Source: Betaproteobacteria bacterium
GTDB taxonomy: Bacteria > Pseudomonadota > Gammaproteobacteria > Burkholderiales > Rhodocyclaceae
Direction of reading: 5' to 3'
DNA length: 13,540 nt
Assembly (NCBI GenBank): GCA_028868235.1
Contig: JAGWUW010000031.1
Location: 1 to 13,540, forward strand
Shown in pieces: positions 1-5,578 of the stretch. A model generated the notes under the pieces. That model had not been told where the DNA came from. It was given only the letters and a program-made list of their open reading frames with translations, and ran no database searches. Both the position numbers and the translations under genes were made by a program. Each line of letters begins with the position of its first letter. Positions within the stretch are counted from its first letter, which is position 1.

Positions 1-217
1 GGCGCTGGACCATGACCGGCACTTCCCAGTACGGCCGGCCCTGGATGAATTTCTCGAAGCCACGGAATTCGACGATGTGCAGACGCACCTGATGCACCTT
101 GTTTTGTTCGTCGAGCAGGATGGTCACCTTGCCGTGCCCCTCAACGCGCGACACGGGGTCGATGGCGACGCGGCGCAGGGTTTCGGGGTGTTGGGCGGTT
201 TCTAATTGGTAGGTCAT
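1..217 (-). CDS. hoxH: NAD-reducing [NiFe]-hydrogenase large subunit HoxH (5' part only)
   Basis: This is the N-terminal 72 residues of the subunit that carries the Ni-Fe active site of the cytoplasmic bidirectional hydrogenase. Visible are the conserved start-region motif RVEGHGKVTI, followed by VEFRGFEKFIQGRPYWE, both typical of HoxH-type large subunits. The reading frame runs off the window edge at Arg72, just where the first CxxC nickel-ligand motif is expected, so the catalytic cysteines cannot be checked. The ATG is fixed by a near-perfect Shine-Dalgarno sequence 4-5 bases upstream. The gene is last of hoxF-U-Y-H in this window and is separated from hoxY by 12 bases, so co-translation is likely. 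A maturation protease gene (hoxW) would be expected beyond the left edge but cannot be seen. Confidence 0.93.
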   Translation of the reverse strand, partial: MTYQLETAQHPETLRRVAIDPVSRVEGHGKVTILLDEQNKVHQVRLHIVEFRGFEKFIQGRPYWEVPVMVQR

Positions 218-221
218 GGCG

Positions 222-231
222 CCACCTCCTT
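222..231 (-). promoter_or_regulatory. Strong ribosome binding site of hoxH overlapping the hoxY stop
   Basis: On the minus strand AAGGAGGTGG lies just before the hoxH ATG. It is an almost full-length complement to the 16S rRNA 3' end, and its first bases form part of the hoxY stop codon TAA. It fixes the hoxH start and suggests high, coupled translation of the catalytic subunit. Confidence 0.85.
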
Positions 232-778
232 AATCGTAGTGCATCAGGCCGTGGCCGAGCTCGGGCTCGCGGCCGGCCAGCAGATCGGTCAGCACCTTCC
301 AGATCGCATCGCCGGAGGGCGGGCAACCGGGGATGAAGTAATCGATCTTCACCACCTCGTGGATCGGGTGCACCTTGTTCAGCGGCAAGGGCAGTTCCGG
401 ATCGTTGGGAATCATGCCGTTGGCCAGCCCCGGGCTGGTGTGATAGACCTCCTCGAGAATGGTCGTCAGCGGCAGGTGGTTGCGCTGCGCCGGCAGGCCG
501 CCATTGATGGCGCAGGCACCCATCGCGATCAGGATCTTGCAGTTTTTGCGGAACTCGCGCAGGACATGGACGTTCTCGGCATTGCACAGCCCCCCCTCGA
601 TGATGCCGATGTCGCAATCCGGGCTACAGGTCTTGATATCGGTCAGCGGCGAGCGATCGAACTCGATGTGTTCGAGCAGCGTGAACAACCGCTCGTCGAT
701 GTCGAGGAAGGACATGTGGCAACCAAAACAGCCGGCCAGTGAGGTCGTGGCGACCTTGAGCTTATTCTTGGCAGTCAT
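230..778 (-). CDS. hoxY: NAD-reducing [NiFe]-hydrogenase small subunit HoxY
   Basis: This 182-residue cytoplasmic small subunit pairs with HoxH and holds the proximal [4Fe-4S] cluster. The four expected ligands are visible: C17 and C20 in GCFGCHMS, C89 in MGACAINGG, and C152 in PGCPPS. The EGG motif at residues 61-63 and the double Pro after the last Cys are typical of the family. There is no twin-arginine signal and no membrane anchor, and only one cluster site, which separates it from membrane-bound and periplasmic uptake hydrogenase small subunits. The length is usual for HoxY. GGAGGG sits 8 bases upstream of the ATG, and the ATG lies one base after the hoxU stop (TGA-C-ATG), so the two are probably translationally coupled. 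Confidence 0.96.
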   Translation of the reverse strand: MTAKNKLKVATTSLAGCFGCHMSFLDIDERLFTLLEHIEFDRSPLTDIKTCSPDCDIGIIEGGLCNAENVHVLREFRKNCKILIAMGACAINGGLPAQRNHLPLTTILEEVYHTSPGLANGMIPNDPELPLPLNKVHPIHEVVKIDYFIPGCPPSGDAIWKVLTDLLAGREPELGHGLMHYD

Positions 779-779
779 G

Positions 780-1481
780 TCACTTACCCTCCGTCATGGT
801 GTCGGAAATCGGCGCCTTGTCGTACTTGCGCTCACCGATCGGCACGGCGAAGCCTTGCCGTTTCTTCAGGATGACGCCGACCGGGCAGACCTGTGCCGCC
901 TTGTCGTCGAGCGTGAAGTCGGTGTCGCCCAGTTGGCCGGACTTTGCATTGACGATCAGGTGCGTCCTGATGCCCCGCCCGGATAGCGCGAACACGTTCT
1001 TGCCATCGACGTCGCGGCTGGCCCGCACACACAACGAGCAAAGGATGCAGCGGTTGAAGTCGAGCAGCACCTCAGGATGCGAGGCATCGACCGGCCGGCT
1101 CGGGAAAAAGTGGTCGTAATGCGGACTCATCATGCCCAGGTGGTAGGCAGTGGCCTGCAGCTGGCAGTTGCCGCTCTTCTCGCACGACGGGCAGAAATGG
1201 TTGCCCTCGACGAACAGCATCTGCGTCAGCGCCCGGCGTTCGGCATTGATTTCCTCGGTTTCGCTCTCCACCACCATGCCGGCCGAAGCGCGCATGGTGC
1301 ATGAAGCCGTATGGCGGCCGTTGACCTTGACCGTGCACAGCTTGCACGAGCCGTGCGGCTTGAATTCCGGGTGGTAGCACAGGTGCGGGATGAATACCCC
1401 GGCCGCACCGGCTGCCTGGATGATGGTCTGTCCCTCGGTAAAGGGAATGGTCTTGCCGTCGAGCGTAAAGGTCAGGCTCAT
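780..1481 (-). CDS. hoxU: NAD-reducing hydrogenase diaphorase subunit HoxU
   Basis: This 233-residue iron-sulfur subunit carries electrons between HoxF (flavin/NAD site) and HoxY, and is related to the N-terminal part of complex I NuoG. Three cluster-binding regions are visible in order. A plant-ferredoxin-like [2Fe-2S] site has C35, C46, C49 and C61. A His-Cys3 [4Fe-4S] site has H95, C97, C100 and C106. A third site has C145, C148 and C151 with C199 in CPVG. All expected ligands are present and the length is typical. The ATG overlaps the hoxF stop by four bases (ATGA), and GGAGGT lies 5 bases upstream, inside hoxF. Together these indicate translational coupling and 1:1 production with HoxF. 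Confidence 0.96.
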   Translation of the reverse strand: MSLTFTLDGKTIPFTEGQTIIQAAGAAGVFIPHLCYHPEFKPHGSCKLCTVKVNGRHTASCTMRASAGMVVESETEEINAERRALTQMLFVEGNHFCPSCEKSGNCQLQATAYHLGMMSPHYDHFFPSRPVDASHPEVLLDFNRCILCSLCVRASRDVDGKNVFALSGRGIRTHLIVNAKSGQLGDTDFTLDDKAAQVCPVGVILKKRQGFAVPIGERKYDKAPISDTMTEGK

Positions 1482-3376
1482 GCTGCACCTCCATGTTCCG
1501 TACTCAAGTGCGCGGCCGCATCGTCACGCCCGGTCATCTGGCGAGCCGCTGCCAGCGCCCGGTCGAGGTCGAAGGCCGGCGTGAAGTCCTGCTGATTCAT
1601 TCGCTTCTCGTAGGCCGGGCGGAACTTGGCGATGGTGTCGAGCACCGGGTTGCACGCCGTATGCCCGAGGCCGCAATGGCTCATCGATTGCAGTAGCTGA
1701 TTGAGCTTCTCGATTTCGCTGAAGTCGTAGGGCGACCCGGCACCGTAATGCAATTTATCCATCAGATTCTTGAGCAGCGAGGTACCGACCCGGCACGGCG
1801 TGCAGAAACCGCAGCTCTCGTGCTGGAAGAAATGCACGTAGTTGCGTGCCACCTCGAACATGTCGCGCGTCTTGTTGAAAATGGTGAAAGCCCCGGCGGT
1901 CGGAATATCCTCAAAGCCGATGATGCGATCGAACTCGTTCTCGGCCACACAGATGCCGGACGGCCCGCTGACCTGAACGGCCTGCGTCTCTGTCGCCCCG
2001 CAATCTTCCAGCACCTGGCGCACGCTGACGCCGAACGGATATTCGTAGATGCCCGGCCGTTCACAATCGCCGGATACCGACAATATCTTGGTCCCGGCAG
2101 AATGCTTGGTGCCGATGCCGGCATACCAGTCGCCGCCCTTGAGCGCGATCATTGCCGCTGCGGCAAAGGTCTCGACGTTATTGACGATGGTCGGCTGATC
2201 CAGATAGCCGTTGGTCACCGGGAAAGGCGGCCGGTTGCGCGGCGTGCCACGCTTTCCTTCGAGCGACTCGATCAGCGCCGATTCCTCACCGCAAACATAA
2301 GCGCCAGCCCCGACATGGATCTCGATGTCGAAATCCGCCCCCGGAATACCCAGGATGTTCTCACCGAGCAGCTTTTCCCGCCGGCGATGGGCCAGCACGG
2401 CATTCAGGTGGTCGAGCAGGTAGCGGTATTCGCCGCGCAAATAGACGAAGCCTTTGGTTGCCCCCACCGCGTAGGCCGCCACGGTCATCCCCTCGAATAC
2501 GAGGTCCGGATGCCGGGAAAGTAGCACGCGATCCTTGAAGGTACCCGGTTCGCCTTCATCCGCATTGCACACCACGATGCGCCGCTGGCCGGCTTTCAGC
2601 GGCGCGTTGCGGCAGGCCTCCCATTTCAGGCCGGTGGTGAAGCCGGCACCGCCGCGGCCACGCAGGTTGGCGCGCTTGATTTCGTCGAGCGTCGCGGCCG
2701 GGCCGCCGATACCGCTGGGCAGGCCTTCGCGCCATGAACGCATGTTGGAGGCCATCAAACCTTCGTCCGGCGCCCTCGCCCGGGCAGCGAGCAGCGCATC
2801 GCCGGGCTTGAAGTCGGCGGTGAGCAGGAGGTCAGCGCGTCGGATATTGTCCTCGACCTTGAAAAACTGAGCCGGCCACTCGGCTAGCGGCACCTTGCCG
2901 CGGATCAGTTCGGCAATCTGGTCGATGCGCTCAGCTGTCAAGCCGACGATGGCGTAATTGTTAACCAGAAGCGCCGGCCCCTGATCGCACATGCCGGTAC
3001 ATGCCGTTTTGCCGACACTGACCAGACCATCCTCAGAAACCTTGCCGCGCTCGACCCACAGGCTGTTGCACAGACGCTCCATCATCGCCCGATTGCCAAG
3101 CATGCGGTCGGTGATGTTGTCGGAAAACAACACCCGATATTTGCCACGCGGCTCGGTATAGAAGAAAGAATAGAAGCCGGCAACGCCCTCGATCTTGGTG
3201 CGCGGAACGCCCAGCGTCGCCTGCAGACGGTCGATGGCTTCTGGCGAGATCCAGTCGCAAGCCTCCTGAATTTCACGCAGGATCTGCACCATATTGGAAG
3301 GATCGCGCCGGTAACGCGCCACAACCCGATCGACCACTCCAGCAACCGCTTCGGCATGCATTTCGTTGAGTGCCAC
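1478..3376 (-). CDS. hoxF: NAD-reducing hydrogenase diaphorase subunit HoxF (NuoE-NuoF-like fusion)
   Basis: This 632-residue flavoprotein exchanges electrons between NAD(H) and the iron-sulfur chain. Residues 10-165 form a NuoE-like thioredoxin-fold domain and residues 200-590 a NuoF-like domain. The NuoF part shows GRGGAGF (240-246) and NADEGEPGTFKDR (271-283) for FMN, GAGAYVCGEESAL (356-368) near the nucleotide site, and an [4Fe-4S] site of C522, C525, C528 and C568. In the NuoE-like part only C103, C126 and C130 are present, so a complete four-Cys [2Fe-2S] site is lacking. A tail of about 35 residues after 595 makes it slightly longer than the usual ~600. The start chosen is GTG, because GGGAGG lies 5 bases upstream; the next ATG (codon 6) has no ribosome site. 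It is the first gene of the operon and faces the divergent control region. Confidence 0.95.
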   Translation of the reverse strand: MALNEMHAEAVAGVVDRVVARYRRDPSNMVQILREIQEACDWISPEAIDRLQATLGVPRTKIEGVAGFYSFFYTEPRGKYRVLFSDNITDRMLGNRAMMERLCNSLWVERGKVSEDGLVSVGKTACTGMCDQGPALLVNNYAIVGLTAERIDQIAELIRGKVPLAEWPAQFFKVEDNIRRADLLLTADFKPGDALLAARARAPDEGLMASNMRSWREGLPSGIGGPAATLDEIKRANLRGRGGAGFTTGLKWEACRNAPLKAGQRRIVVCNADEGEPGTFKDRVLLSRHPDLVFEGMTVAAYAVGATKGFVYLRGEYRYLLDHLNAVLAHRRREKLLGENILGIPGADFDIEIHVGAGAYVCGEESALIESLEGKRGTPRNRPPFPVTNGYLDQPTIVNNVETFAAAAMIALKGGDWYAGIGTKHSAGTKILSVSGDCERPGIYEYPFGVSVRQVLEDCGATETQAVQVSGPSGICVAENEFDRIIGFEDIPTAGAFTIFNKTRDMFEVARNYVHFFQHESCGFCTPCRVGTSLLKNLMDKLHYGAGSPYDFSEIEKLNQLLQSMSHCGLGHTACNPVLDTIAKFRPAYEKRMNQQDFTPAFDLDRALAAARQMTGRDDAAAHLSTEHGGAA

Positions 3377-3380
3377 GACA

Positions 3381-3387
3381 ACCTCCC
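3381..3387 (-). promoter_or_regulatory. Ribosome binding site deciding the hoxF GTG start
   Basis: Minus-strand GGGAGGT stands about 5 bases before GTG at 3376. The in-frame ATG five codons later has only coding sequence before it, so the GTG is preferred. Confidence 0.75.
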
Positions 3388-3410
3388 AGAAACGGCCTAT
3401 GACAAGGGAA

Positions 3411-3416
3411 AGACTA
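3411..3416 (-). promoter_or_regulatory. Possible extended -10 element of the hox promoter
   Basis: On the minus strand TGC precedes TAGTCT, a weak -10 hexamer (3 of 6) with the TGn extension. It would place the start of transcription near 3403-3404, about 40.5 bases from the centre of the FNR-like site. That is the class II activator arrangement, which tolerates a missing -35. No convincing -35 and no sigma-54 -24/-12 element was found. It is a position-based guess. Confidence 0.3.
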
Positions 3417-3430
3417 GCATTGCTACATGA

Positions 3431-3480
3431 CGATTTGTTGTCTTAGATCAAATGACGAACCTCCCGGCTTCAACAAATCG
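3431..3480. repeat. Perfect 10-bp inverted repeat in the hox/fabI control region
   Basis: CGATTTGTTG at 3431-3440 is exactly repeated in inverted orientation as CAACAAATCG at 3471-3480, with 30 bases between. The arms' centres lie 40 bp apart, near four helical turns. The left arm overlaps the FNR-like site by three bases. It may be a pair of operator half-sites or a looping site for a regulator of hox, fabI or both. The match stops cleanly at both ends, and chance occurrence cannot be excluded. Confidence 0.5.
3438..3451 (-). promoter_or_regulatory. FNR/Anr-like site upstream of hoxF
   Basis: The sequence TTGTC-TTAG-ATCAA matches the FNR/Anr/Crp-family consensus TTGAT-N4-ATCAA in 8 of 10 positions (read on the plus strand). 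The match is perfect in the half proximal to fabI and imperfect in the half nearer hoxF. It is centred about 68 bases before the hoxF start codon. Oxygen-regulated activation of a bidirectional hydrogenase is biologically sensible. The site could also influence the divergent fabI gene, whose start is ~156 bases away. Confidence 0.4.
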
Positions 3481-3587
3481 CAATCTGCCTGTGCAAGAAT
3501 ATTGCTGCATCACAGCATCAGGTATAGCTCGCCAAATCGACAATGTTAGAAAAGATTGATGCAGCGCACTAACCCCAAACCGTCTTG

Positions 3588-3592
3588 AAGGA
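3588..3592 (+). promoter_or_regulatory. Ribosome binding site deciding the fabI-type gene start
   Basis: AAGGA ends 8 bases before ATG at 3601. An alternative in-frame ATG at 3592 overlaps this motif and has no ribosome site of its own, so 3601 is the better start. Confidence 0.7.
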
Positions 3593-3600
3593 TGAACAGT

Positions 3601-4398
3601 ATGAATACGATCAATGACACCGCCACCAACACGGCCCTTCCGCTGGCTGGCAAAAAAGGCCTGATTACCGGCATTGCCAACGACAAGTCGATTGCCTACG
3701 CCGTAGCCAAGGCCATCGTTGCCCTCGGCGGAGAAGTGGCACTCACCTACCAGAACGACAAGACGGCCCGTTATACCCAGCCGTTGGCCGAAGCCCTCGG
3801 CGCCAAGCTGTTCCTCAAGCTCGACGTGGCCGAACCTGGCAGCCTGGAAAGTGTCATTGCCCAATGCGGCGAAGCCTTCGGCGAGATCGACTTCGCGATT
3901 CACTCGATGGCCTTCTGCAACGCCGATGACCTGCACGGCCGCGTCATCGACGCCACTGAGCAAGGTTTCGATGCCGCCATGAACGTCTCCTGCCACAGCT
4001 TCCTGCGCATGGCCAAGGCCCTGGAGCCACTCATGGCCCACGGCGGTTCGCTGATCACCATGTCCTACCTCGGCGCCGAGCGCGTCGTCCGCAACTATGG
4101 CGTCATGGGCATCATCAAGGCGGCGCTCGAATCAGCTGTCCGCTACATGGCCTATGACCTCGGCCCGAAGGGCATCCGCGTCTTTGCCGTATCGCCCGGT
4201 CCGATCATGACACGCGCCGCCTCAGGCATCGCCAACTTCAACACCCTGCTCGAGAACGATGCCGAAAAGGCGCCGCTCGGCCGGACGGTGACCATCGAGG
4301 AAGTCGGAGCCCTGACTGCCTTCCTGTGCACTTCCGGTTCGTCCGGGATGACCGGCCAAACCATCTACGTCGACGCCGGTGCCCATATCGTCGCCTGA
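3601..4398 (+). CDS. fabI: FabI-type enoyl-[ACP] reductase, divergent paralogue
   Basis: This 265-residue short-chain dehydrogenase/reductase is of the FabI class, which reduces trans-2-enoyl thioesters with NADH. The nucleotide loop GIANDKSIA is at residues 24-32. The family's catalytic pair appears as Y156 (SYLGAER), Y166 and K173 (NYGVMGIIK), followed by SPGPIMTRAASGI (198-210) at the substrate loop. The family signature is complete, so activity is expected. The sequence differs from housekeeping FabI in several places (for example HSMAFCNADD near residue 101 and SPGPIMTR). Its neighbours are acyltransferase and kinase genes, not fatty-acid synthesis genes, so it may be a second FabI working on an enoyl-CoA or enoyl-ACP in an anaerobic pathway. 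That role is inference. A housekeeping role cannot be excluded without seeing the rest of the genome. Confidence 0.88.
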   Translation: MNTINDTATNTALPLAGKKGLITGIANDKSIAYAVAKAIVALGGEVALTYQNDKTARYTQPLAEALGAKLFLKLDVAEPGSLESVIAQCGEAFGEIDFAIHSMAFCNADDLHGRVIDATEQGFDAAMNVSCHSFLRMAKALEPLMAHGGSLITMSYLGAERVVRNYGVMGIIKAALESAVRYMAYDLGPKGIRVFAVSPGPIMTRAASGIANFNTLLENDAEKAPLGRTVTIEEVGALTAFLCTSGSSGMTGQTIYVDAGAHIVA

Positions 4399-4412
4399 CC
4401 CAAACGGGACGC

Positions 4413-4443
4413 CCTGGCTCCTGAAGTTTTTTCAGGAGCCAGG
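4413..4443 (+). terminator. Perfect 13-bp hairpin between fabI and the kinase-like gene (not a classic terminator)
   Basis: CCTGGCTCCTGAA (4413-4425) pairs without mismatch with TTCAGGAGCCAGG (4431-4443) around the 5-base loop GTTTT. It begins 14 bases after the fabI-type stop codon. It resembles a terminator, but the base run that follows is TGCCCCC with no U tract. Partial termination, mRNA processing or 3'-end stabilisation of the fabI message is therefore equally likely. The 3' arm also hides AGGAG and touches a possible GTG start of the next gene. Confidence 0.6.
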
Positions 4444-4463
4444 TGCCCCCTATGGAGAGCATC

Positions 4464-5039
4464 ATGGCTGAAATGGAAGGATTACTCCCCGATCCTGTAC
4501 CGGACCACCCGTTGCTGCGTGGTCGCCGGGAAATCGGCCGCGGGGAGAGCACCATCGTCCTTGAAGCCGATACCGTCGACGGCCAGGACCGAGTCTACAA
4601 GATCCTCTCTTCGCCAACCGACTATGCCTACTACACTGCCGAAGATCGCCCGACCGGCCGCCACTTCCCGGTCGTGTATGCGGACCACGGCACAGCCGGT
4701 CGCTCCAGCCGCGGCTTTCCGTTCCATATCGTCGAGGTCGAGCGCCTGTATCCCCTGCCTGGCTCGGGCGAGACAGCCGAAATCGCAACTAAGCTATCCA
4801 CTTCCTATTTCGATGCCTGCTTGATGTGGCGCAACCTGGCACAGGACATGGGTCGCATCGCGCTTCACCATCTCACGGTGACGCCCATGGGTTGGAGCGA
4901 AGCGGTAAACGAATCGTTGCGGGCGCTGGAGGTTTTTTCCGACGAGTACGGCGCCTTGCCCGACCTGATCAAGGCCGACAACCTGATGATGCGCAAGGAT
5001 GGCACCCTGGTTTTTTCCGATCCAGTCTTCATGGAATGA
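4464..5039 (+). CDS. Small protein-kinase-like (APH/phage-kinase-like) protein
   Basis: I do not recognise a named family for this 191-residue protein, but its outline resembles a compact kinase fold. It has a glycine-loop-like IGRGESTIVLEA (24-35), a VYKI segment with K46 like the ATP-anchoring lysine, and a hinge-like IVEVERLYPLP (89-99). It ends in DLIKADNLMMR (167-177) followed by DGTLVFSDP (179-187), reminiscent of the catalytic loop and metal-binding Asp of aminoglycoside phosphotransferases and small phage kinases. The Asp normally five residues before the loop Asn (N173) is not in register: D167 is six before and L168 occupies the usual place. It may therefore be a pseudokinase. The ATG at 4464 is preferred because GGAG lies 6 bases upstream; GTG 4443 and ATG 4452 are alternatives. 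It lies 4 bases before a phosphatase gene. Confidence 0.5.
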   Translation: MAEMEGLLPDPVPDHPLLRGRREIGRGESTIVLEADTVDGQDRVYKILSSPTDYAYYTAEDRPTGRHFPVVYADHGTAGRSSRGFPFHIVEVERLYPLPGSGETAEIATKLSTSYFDACLMWRNLAQDMGRIALHHLTVTPMGWSEAVNESLRALEVFSDEYGALPDLIKADNLMMRKDGTLVFSDPVFME

Positions 5040-5043
5040 GGCA

Positions 5044-5526
5044 ATGACCGTCAGCAAAGTCCAATACACGTCGCGCAAGTTGGCCGAACAGCTTCGTGGC
5101 TCGCCCTATATGGCGGTCATCTCGATCACCGACCCGACAACACCTGAAGCCAAGCTCGATCCATTGTTCCGCCACGTGCTGCGCCTATCATTTTTCGATG
5201 CTGTTCCGGCCGACGAATACATGCCCACCCTACCCGGTCTATTTGATCACCATATGGCGTCGCAAATCAGCGCATTCATCGGGGAATTGCATGCCGCCCC
5301 CTTCGAAATCTCGCTGATGGTGCATTGCGAGTACGGAGTAAGCCGCTCCGCTGCGGTCGCCCTGTTTGCTGAGGCACTGACCGGAGCGCCACTGGAAGCC
5401 CGCGAATTTACCTACGAAGCGAACCAGTGGGTGATCGAACTGCTGGAAGCGCACCATGACGGCCTTTCCATCGATGTACCCAGGCCATTACTCAGCCGGG
5501 AGCGCCGCCATGCACAGCGCAACTGA
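5044..5526 (+). CDS. Dual-specificity/tyrosine-type protein phosphatase
   Basis: This is a 160-residue cytoplasmic protein with the cysteine-phosphatase P-loop VHCEYGVSRS (residues 93-102). C95 is the nucleophile and R101 the phosphate-binding Arg (HCX5R). D52 in LSFFDAV is a candidate general acid, at a plausible distance upstream. There is no signal peptide or membrane segment. The length suits a minimal catalytic domain. Family knowledge supports dephosphorylation of Tyr, Ser/Thr or another phosphomonoester; the substrate cannot be read from sequence. The start at ATG 5044 is 4 bases after the kinase-like stop and has a short TGAGG ribosome site; a longer in-frame start at 4999 would lie inside the upstream gene. 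The two genes almost certainly form one unit. The end overlaps possible early starts of the next gene. Confidence 0.72.
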   Translation: MTVSKVQYTSRKLAEQLRGSPYMAVISITDPTTPEAKLDPLFRHVLRLSFFDAVPADEYMPTLPGLFDHHMASQISAFIGELHAAPFEISLMVHCEYGVSRSAAVALFAEALTGAPLEAREFTYEANQWVIELLEAHHDGLSIDVPRPLLSRERRHAQRN

Positions 5527-5564
5527 CCGCACCGCAACCGACCTATACTCAACGCTCGATTCAC

Positions 5565-5569
5565 GGGAG
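5565..5569 (+). promoter_or_regulatory. Ribosome binding site supporting the MaoC-acyltransferase start at 5579
   Basis: GGGAG lies 9 bases before ATG 5579. A second GGGAG at 5498-5502 stands 7 bases before an alternative in-frame ATG at 5510, which would overlap the phosphatase gene by 17 bases. A TATACT hexamer at 5544-5549 could be an internal -10, but no good -35 goes with it. Confidence 0.5.
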
Positions 5570-5578
5570 CAAGCACGC

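Noticed and set aside
206..742. A 178-codon open frame opposite hoxY
   Set aside because: It is antisense to a gene with all [NiFe]-hydrogenase small-subunit ligands, its product has no recognisable motif, and long antisense frames are common in GC-rich DNA.
1748..2524. A 258-codon plus-strand open frame opposite hoxF
   Set aside because: It is antisense to the conserved FMN/NAD and cluster motifs of HoxF, and no protein family was recognised.
3377..3600. A sigma-54 (-24/-12) promoter for the hydrogenase operon, as in some hydrogenase systems
   Set aside because: No TGGCAC-N5-TTGC-like sequence was found on either strand.
4999..5043. An upstream start for the phosphatase at 4999
   Set aside because: It lies inside the kinase-like gene without a ribosome site; 5044 follows the upstream stop directly.
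5456..5578. A longer N-terminus for the MaoC-acyltransferase starting at 5456
   Set aside because: It would overlap the phosphatase gene by about 70 bases with no ribosome site, and would add residues not seen in the hot-dog domain; 5579 (or 5510) has a proper ribosome site.
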